Positions 60,285 to 64,000 of a DNA stretch of 64,000 nucleotides are shown piece after piece. This DNA comes from Pseudomonadales bacterium (GTDB lineage: Bacteria > Pseudomonadota > Gammaproteobacteria > Pseudomonadales > Azotimanducaceae). The first letter of the stretch is position 1; each line of letters begins with the position of its first letter. The stretch is taken from positions 124,001 through 188,000 of the forward strand of contig JAHCAL010000005.1 of the NCBI GenBank assembly GCA_019634925.1. Reading direction: 5' to 3'. Position numbers and translations under genes: made by a program. The notes beneath the pieces are model-generated. The model was not told where the DNA came from. It did no database searches and was given only the letters and a program-made list of their open reading frames with translations.

Positions 60285-60853
60285 GCCTGCCATCCCATGA
60301 CCGCCATGATCAGATAGATCCCGTACAGCACCGCATAGAACTCGATCCCCTTGTAGACGTACATCCCGGTGGCGATGACGTCCACGACCAGCCAGACCAC
60401 CCAGCTGTCGATGTACTTGCGCGCGGTCATCCACATCGCCGCGAAACTCATGGTGGTGGTCGCGCTGTCCCAGTACGCGAGGTCCGCATCGGTCCGGTTG
60501 TCGAGGAACCACCCCATGGCCGCGGTCGCAAGCGCCGCCAGGACGATCAGCACGAGCCGGACCGACCCCGGCGCGAACGTGACCGGCACCGGGTCGATGC
60601 CGGGCCTGCTGCCGCCGAATCGCCAGAAGTACCAGCCGTACGCGTTCATGAGCACGTAGTAGGCGTTCAGCAGCACGTCCGCGTAAAGGCGCGCTTCGAT
60701 GAACACCACCACCGAGATCACCGCGTAGACGAGCCCGATGGGAAACGTCCAGATGTTCTCCCGGATGAGCAGCCACACACACAAGAGCCCGCTCACCAGC
60801 CCGAGGAACTCGAGCCAGGCCATCGCGAGCAGCGTGTCGACGATGAACGACAA
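60245..60853 (-). CDS. pnuC: Nicotinamide riboside transporter
   Basis: The 202-residue membrane protein has seven predicted helices and PnuC motifs LEFLGLVSGLLCVWLLIREN, WTFPIGLVYAVISVVVFIEA, YADVLLNAYYVLMNAYGWYF and SWVVWLVVDVIATGMYVYKG. PnuC moves nicotinamide riboside by facilitated diffusion, trapped by the kinase encoded next. The gene overlaps the kinase start, consistent with a single unit. Confidence 0.92.
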   Translation of the reverse strand: MSFIVDTLLAMAWLEFLGLVSGLLCVWLLIRENIWTFPIGLVYAVISVVVFIEARLYADVLLNAYYVLMNAYGWYFWRFGGSRPGIDPVPVTFAPGSVRLVLIVLAALATAAMGWFLDNRTDADLAYWDSATTTMSFAAMWMTARKYIDSWVVWLVVDVIATGMYVYKGIEFYAVLYGIYLIMAVMGWQAWRRSMRLASSSA

Positions 60854-60938
60854 GAACGGGGATGCCGGGGAACGGCCGCGTGGTGAAGATGGACTAAAGT
60901 ACCGTCTGCAGGATATCGAGGCAAACCCGTGATACGGC

Positions 60939-60944
60939 TAGAAT
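60939..60944 (+). promoter_or_regulatory. -10 element (TAGAAT) of the two-component operon
   Basis: TAGAAT lies 41 bases before the response-regulator ATG; no strong -35 is present. Confidence 0.4.
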
Positions 60945-60984
60945 GCCGCATCATCCGCTACTAACCCGAACAGGACAGCCATTG

Positions 60985-61692
60985 ATGGCCAGGACGATCG
61001 CCATCGTCGAGGACGATCCGGATCAGCGCGCCAATTATGCCGACGCGATCACCAAGAAAGGTTACCGCGTGTTCGCGTTCGCTAGCCGCCAGGAGGCGCT
61101 GGCCGGCTTCGACGAGGCGCTGCCGGACCTCGTGATCCTCGACATCATTCTCGGCGAGGAAGTGGACGCCGGCTTCCAGCTGTGCCGCGACCTGCTCGCC
61201 CGGGCGCCGAGTCTGCCGGTCATCTTCCTCACCGAGCGGATCAACGAGATCGACAAGATCTCGGGGCTCAGGCTCGGCGCGTGGGACTATCTCGCAAAAC
61301 CGATCAGCCTCGACTACCTGGCGGAGCGGATCTCGTCGCTCCTGCGCATCAGCGAGGTGCGCGCCGAGCAGGGCGATGCACGCCTGAGCGCGACCGCGCG
61401 CCGGATCGGAGACCTGACGCTCGACCAGGAAGCGCTGCTCGCGTCGTGGAAAGGCCAGCGCCTGGATCTGTCCGGCACCGAGTTCCGCATGCTCGCCAAG
61501 CTGGTGCGCGCGCCCGGGCACGCGGTCAGCTACGAGACGCTCATGAACGCCACGATGCAGAGTCTCGTGACCAACAACACGATCAACACACACATGCGCA
61601 ATATCCGCAAGAAGTTCGAGAAGATCGACAAGGACTTCGCAGCGATCAAGAGCGAGTACGGCTACGGCTACCGCTGGTCGAGCGACGTCTGA
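60985..61692 (+). CDS. OmpR-family response regulator, sortase-system (PdsR) type
   Basis: The 235-residue protein has a receiver domain with acidic pocket IVEDDPDQR, phospho-acceptor Asp53 in DLVILDIILGEEVDAGF, Thr83 in VIFLTERINEID and Lys105 in GAWDYLAKPISLDYL. A winged-helix DNA-binding domain follows, with LDLSGTEFRMLAKLVRAPGH and NNTINTHMRNIRKKFEKIDK. The unusual FLTERINEIDKISGLRLGAW segment and the partner kinase resemble the regulator dedicated to proteobacterial sortase systems (TIGR03787). No sortase gene is in the window. It is followed after 9 bases by the kinase. Confidence 0.85.
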   Translation: MARTIAIVEDDPDQRANYADAITKKGYRVFAFASRQEALAGFDEALPDLVILDIILGEEVDAGFQLCRDLLARAPSLPVIFLTERINEIDKISGLRLGAWDYLAKPISLDYLAERISSLLRISEVRAEQGDARLSATARRIGDLTLDQEALLASWKGQRLDLSGTEFRMLAKLVRAPGHAVSYETLMNATMQSLVTNNTINTHMRNIRKKFEKIDKDFAAIKSEYGYGYRWSSDV

Positions 61693-61701
61693 CGCCAGGC
61701 G

Positions 61702-63930
61702 ATGAAACTCCTGCGGCGCTTCAGGGGACCGCGCCTCGGCACCAAGATCATGCTGCTCGGACTCCTGCTGCTCGTGGTGCCGTGGTTCAGCTACCGCCAG
61801 CTGATGGAAATGGAGCGCCTGCTCATCCAGGGCCAGTCGAACGCGCAGCTGCTCACCGCCGAAGGTATCTCGACCCTGTTCAACGGGCGCGAGGACCTGT
61901 TCGACGATCTGCCGGTCACCTTCGAGGAGTTCGAGAACCTCTACGTACACACCCTGCAGAATCCGATCCGGCTCGATGGCCGCGCCGACGACTGGGACGA
62001 GGCGACCCGCGGGCGCAGGCTCGCCTTCGGCAGCGACAGCGGCGACCGCGACGGGGACTTCACGGTGCTCCTTGGCGAGCGTGCCGGGCAGCTCTACGTT
62101 CACATGGAAGTGGTCGATCGCACGCGCGTGTTCCGCAGTCCCGATCACCTGCGGCTCGACAGCAGCGACCACGTTCGGGTCAGCTACATCCGTCCGGACG
62201 GTGACGACGGCCGCATCGCCATCGTATTCGGCGCCCCCGGGGTGATCACCGCCTATGAAATGACGGCCGACTGGCGGTATGCGCAGACCGGGACGCCGAA
62301 TACGCAACTGCAGGGTGTGATGGAGGAAACGCCGGACGGCCTGCGCATCGAGTTCCGCATGCCGCTTGCGCAGATGGGGTCTTCACGCTACTTCGGGCTC
62401 GCCTACGCGGACGTCGCCGACCCGGCCGCCCGGGAGATCCGCCGGATCACCCAGACGCTGCCCACCGCCGGCAAGGAGAGCTTCAACCTGGTCGTGCTGC
62501 GCTCGCCGGAAGTACTCAACATCATCCAGGGCCTGGGATATGCCGGCGCACGGATCCTGGTGATCGATCCGCAACTGCGCGTGCGCGCCGAAACCGGAAC
62601 CGACCTCGCGGTTTCCAACGATGCCGACGAAGACAGCGCTTTCGACCGACTGCTCGGCTGGTTCGGCGCTGCCGGCGACTGGCTGGCTGGTCGCTTCGGC
62701 GCCGAACCGGCCGACCCGCGTCTCAGGATTGCGGAAGATGCCGAGGCGACCGCCGCCAACGTCATCGCGAGCGCCCTGCAGGGCGAGCCGATTGCATTGC
62801 GCCGGCGCCTCGGCGAGCGGCAGGAAGTGATCATGGCCGCCCACCCGATCGTATCGCGCGACCGGGTGATCGGCACCATCGTGGTGGAGCAGAACACCAG
62901 CGAGATCCTCTCGTTCCAGCGCGCCGCCCTGGAACAGGTGATCTGGGTATCGCTGCTCAGCATCTTCGCGGTATTGATTGCCCTGCTCGCTTTCTCGGCG
63001 CGGCTCGCCTGGCGGATCAGGAATCTGCGGCGCGACGCCAACAGCGCCATCGATCCATACGGCCGCCTGCGCGCGGCCACGCTCCGGCACGAACTTCGTG
63101 CTGGAGACGAACTCGGCGACCTCGCCCGGAGCGTGTCGAACATGCTCGCCCGGCTCCAGCAGCACAACACTTTCCTCGAGAACATGCCGCGCACACTGCG
63201 CCACGAGATCAACAATCCGCTGAACGTGCTCAGCACGTCGCTGCAGAACATCACCGCCGAACATCCGGAGCTCGAAGACAGCAAATATCTCGAGAGCGCG
63301 CGACGCGGTCTGCTGCGGATCGGTTCGATCGTGCAGAATCTTGCCGACGCCGCCAACCTCGAGGACGCGCTGGCCGCCGAGGAACTCGAACGCGTCGACC
63401 TGCGCGAACTGCTCGAGAACTACGTGGCGAACTGTGCGCTGACCCACGCGAATACACGTTTCGAGTTCAGTGGTCCGGATCACCCGGTCTATGCGATGGT
63501 CTCCGACTACCGGATCGAGCAGCTGCTCGACAAGATCATCGACAATGCGGTGGACTTCCACCGGGCCAACTCACCGATCAAGGTCCACCTGGAAACCTGG
63601 CGGGATTTTCTGCAGATCACGGTTGCGAACCGGGGCCCCACGCTGCCGCCGCGCGCGGAGAAGTCGCTGTTCGATTCGATGGTGAGTCATCGCGCCCCGG
63701 AAAACCGCCTGCACTTCGGACTCGGGCTATACGTAGTGCGGGTGATCGCCGAATATCACGGCGGCTTCGCTCGTGCCGCGAACCTCGCTGACGGGTCGGG
63801 GGTCGCGATCATGGTGCAGCTGCCGATTGCGCGCCCCGCCGGCGCCCGCGAAGCCGAAGGTCCGGTCGACGCGACCCCAGTCGACATGAACGGTGCGGTC
63901 AGTCCGGCAGGCGGTAGCGGCTCTCCATAG
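61702..63930 (+). CDS. Histidine kinase, proteobacterial sortase-system (PdsS) type
   Basis: The 742-residue sensor kinase has a membrane helix at about 15-28 and a large periplasmic region. Residues about 85-270 resemble a beta-rich carbohydrate-binding CBM9-like domain (IRLDGRADDWDEATRGRRLA). A second helix lies at about 413-437, followed by a HAMP-like linker. His501 sits in MPRTLRHEINNPLNVLSTSL, with the N box DKIIDNAVDFHR and G box HFGLGLYVVRVIAEYHGG. The CBM9-like sensor and the diverged H box match TIGR03785-type kinases. Residues about 700-742 are a low-complexity tail. A partial gene on the other strand overlaps its 3' end. Confidence 0.85.
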   Translation: MKLLRRFRGPRLGTKIMLLGLLLLVVPWFSYRQLMEMERLLIQGQSNAQLLTAEGISTLFNGREDLFDDLPVTFEEFENLYVHTLQNPIRLDGRADDWDEATRGRRLAFGSDSGDRDGDFTVLLGERAGQLYVHMEVVDRTRVFRSPDHLRLDSSDHVRVSYIRPDGDDGRIAIVFGAPGVITAYEMTADWRYAQTGTPNTQLQGVMEETPDGLRIEFRMPLAQMGSSRYFGLAYADVADPAAREIRRITQTLPTAGKESFNLVVLRSPEVLNIIQGLGYAGARILVIDPQLRVRAETGTDLAVSNDADEDSAFDRLLGWFGAAGDWLAGRFGAEPADPRLRIAEDAEATAANVIASALQGEPIALRRRLGERQEVIMAAHPIVSRDRVIGTIVVEQNTSEILSFQRAALEQVIWVSLLSIFAVLIALLAFSARLAWRIRNLRRDANSAIDPYGRLRAATLRHELRAGDELGDLARSVSNMLARLQQHNTFLENMPRTLRHEINNPLNVLSTSLQNITAEHPELEDSKYLESARRGLLRIGSIVQNLADAANLEDALAAEELERVDLRELLENYVANCALTHANTRFEFSGPDHPVYAMVSDYRIEQLLDKIIDNAVDFHRANSPIKVHLETWRDFLQITVANRGPTLPPRAEKSLFDSMVSHRAPENRLHFGLGLYVVRVIAEYHGGFARAANLADGSGVAIMVQLPIARPAGAREAEGPVDATPVDMNGAVSPAGGSGSP

Positions 63931-64000
63931 CGACCGGGCCGTCGCAGGCGAGTTCGCCCTTCTGCACCAGGTACTCCACGGCGGCCAGTACGCTGCGCGC
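63899..64000 (-). CDS. C-terminal end of an unidentified protein (partial)
   Basis: A minus-strand frame with stop at 63899-63901 is open to the window edge. It reads ARSVLAAVEYLVQKGELACD, then GPVAMESRYRLPD. The helix followed by a short strand resembles the C-terminal winged-helix end of some MBL-fold hydrolases, but 33 residues are too few to decide. It overlaps the histidine kinase tail by 32 bases, convergent. Confidence 0.45.
   Translation of the reverse strand, partial: ARSVLAAVEYLVQKGELACDGPVAMESRYRLPD

Overview
This window is 64 kb of GC-rich DNA, densely coded on both strands, and reads as an ordinary chromosome of a gammaproteobacterium. The evidence is a tusDCB tRNA-thiolation operon, a type II secretion operon (gspE to gspM), DUF1285 and DUF1631 proteins, an imuA-imuB-dnaE2 mutagenesis cassette with E. 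coli-type LexA boxes (CTG-N10-CAG), a PnuC/NadR-like pair, ETF with ETF-ubiquinone oxidoreductase, and an exosortase/PEP-CTERM exopolysaccharide system. I cannot name the genus. No rRNA, CRISPR array, intact transposase, integrase or prophage was seen; there is one tRNA (Ser-TGA).

Layout. 1-6750: exopolysaccharide genes, with two polyprenyl-phosphate glycosylphosphotransferases separated by a broken acyltransferase gene and a 2-kb patch of small orphan genes and toxin-antitoxin (TA) modules, one intact and one a relic. 6775-15146 (minus): a short DUF1631 protein and gspM to gspE. 15298-22121: pyrB, a small orphan gene, etfAB divergent from ETF-QO, then moaA with DUF1285. 22122-26406: a compact intergenic region with short ORFs, a G-rich tract and an orphan terminator; then a standalone murF, sppA and a YkvA-family gene. 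26530-31031 (minus): gor, an alkaline phosphatase and an AGCS amino-acid symporter form one tight operon. 31210-34130: a ThDP enzyme and UDP-glucose dehydrogenase. 34193-40109: the SOS mutagenesis cassette. 40077-48069: the second exopolysaccharide/exosortase block (secretion ATPase, tyrosine autokinase, galE, tRNA-Ser, EpsI-fused exosortase, TPR lipoprotein, one VPLPA-type sorting substrate). 48381-54299: tusDCB, exbD, threonine aldolase, nucleoside transporter, phosphopantetheinyl transferase, a CPT-like kinase and a DsbA-fold isomerase. 54444-60853: LLM oxidoreductase, alpha/beta hydrolase, sirtuin, a CoxE-like vWA protein, an APH-fold kinase and the nicotinamide riboside salvage pair. 60985-63930: a two-component system resembling the one dedicated to proteobacterial sortases.

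How it fits together. The strongest theme is envelope and exopolysaccharide export: two priming transferases, UDP-sugar supply (ugd, galE), a tyrosine autokinase and ATPase, and the exosortase with its lipoprotein and target, split between two blocks about 34 kb apart. The type II secretion operon and a sortase-type two-component system belong to the same surface biology. The second theme is SOS mutagenesis. Its cassette has two LexA sites in opposite orientation and in-frame tandem repeats in all three genes; similar short tandem repeats occur at several other places in the window.

Most functions are routine. The parts most worth a second look are the relic TA patch between the two transferases, the repeat-rich SOS cassette, the murF-moaA intergenic region, the large extra domain in the AGCS symporter and the sortase-type two-component pair with no sortase in view.
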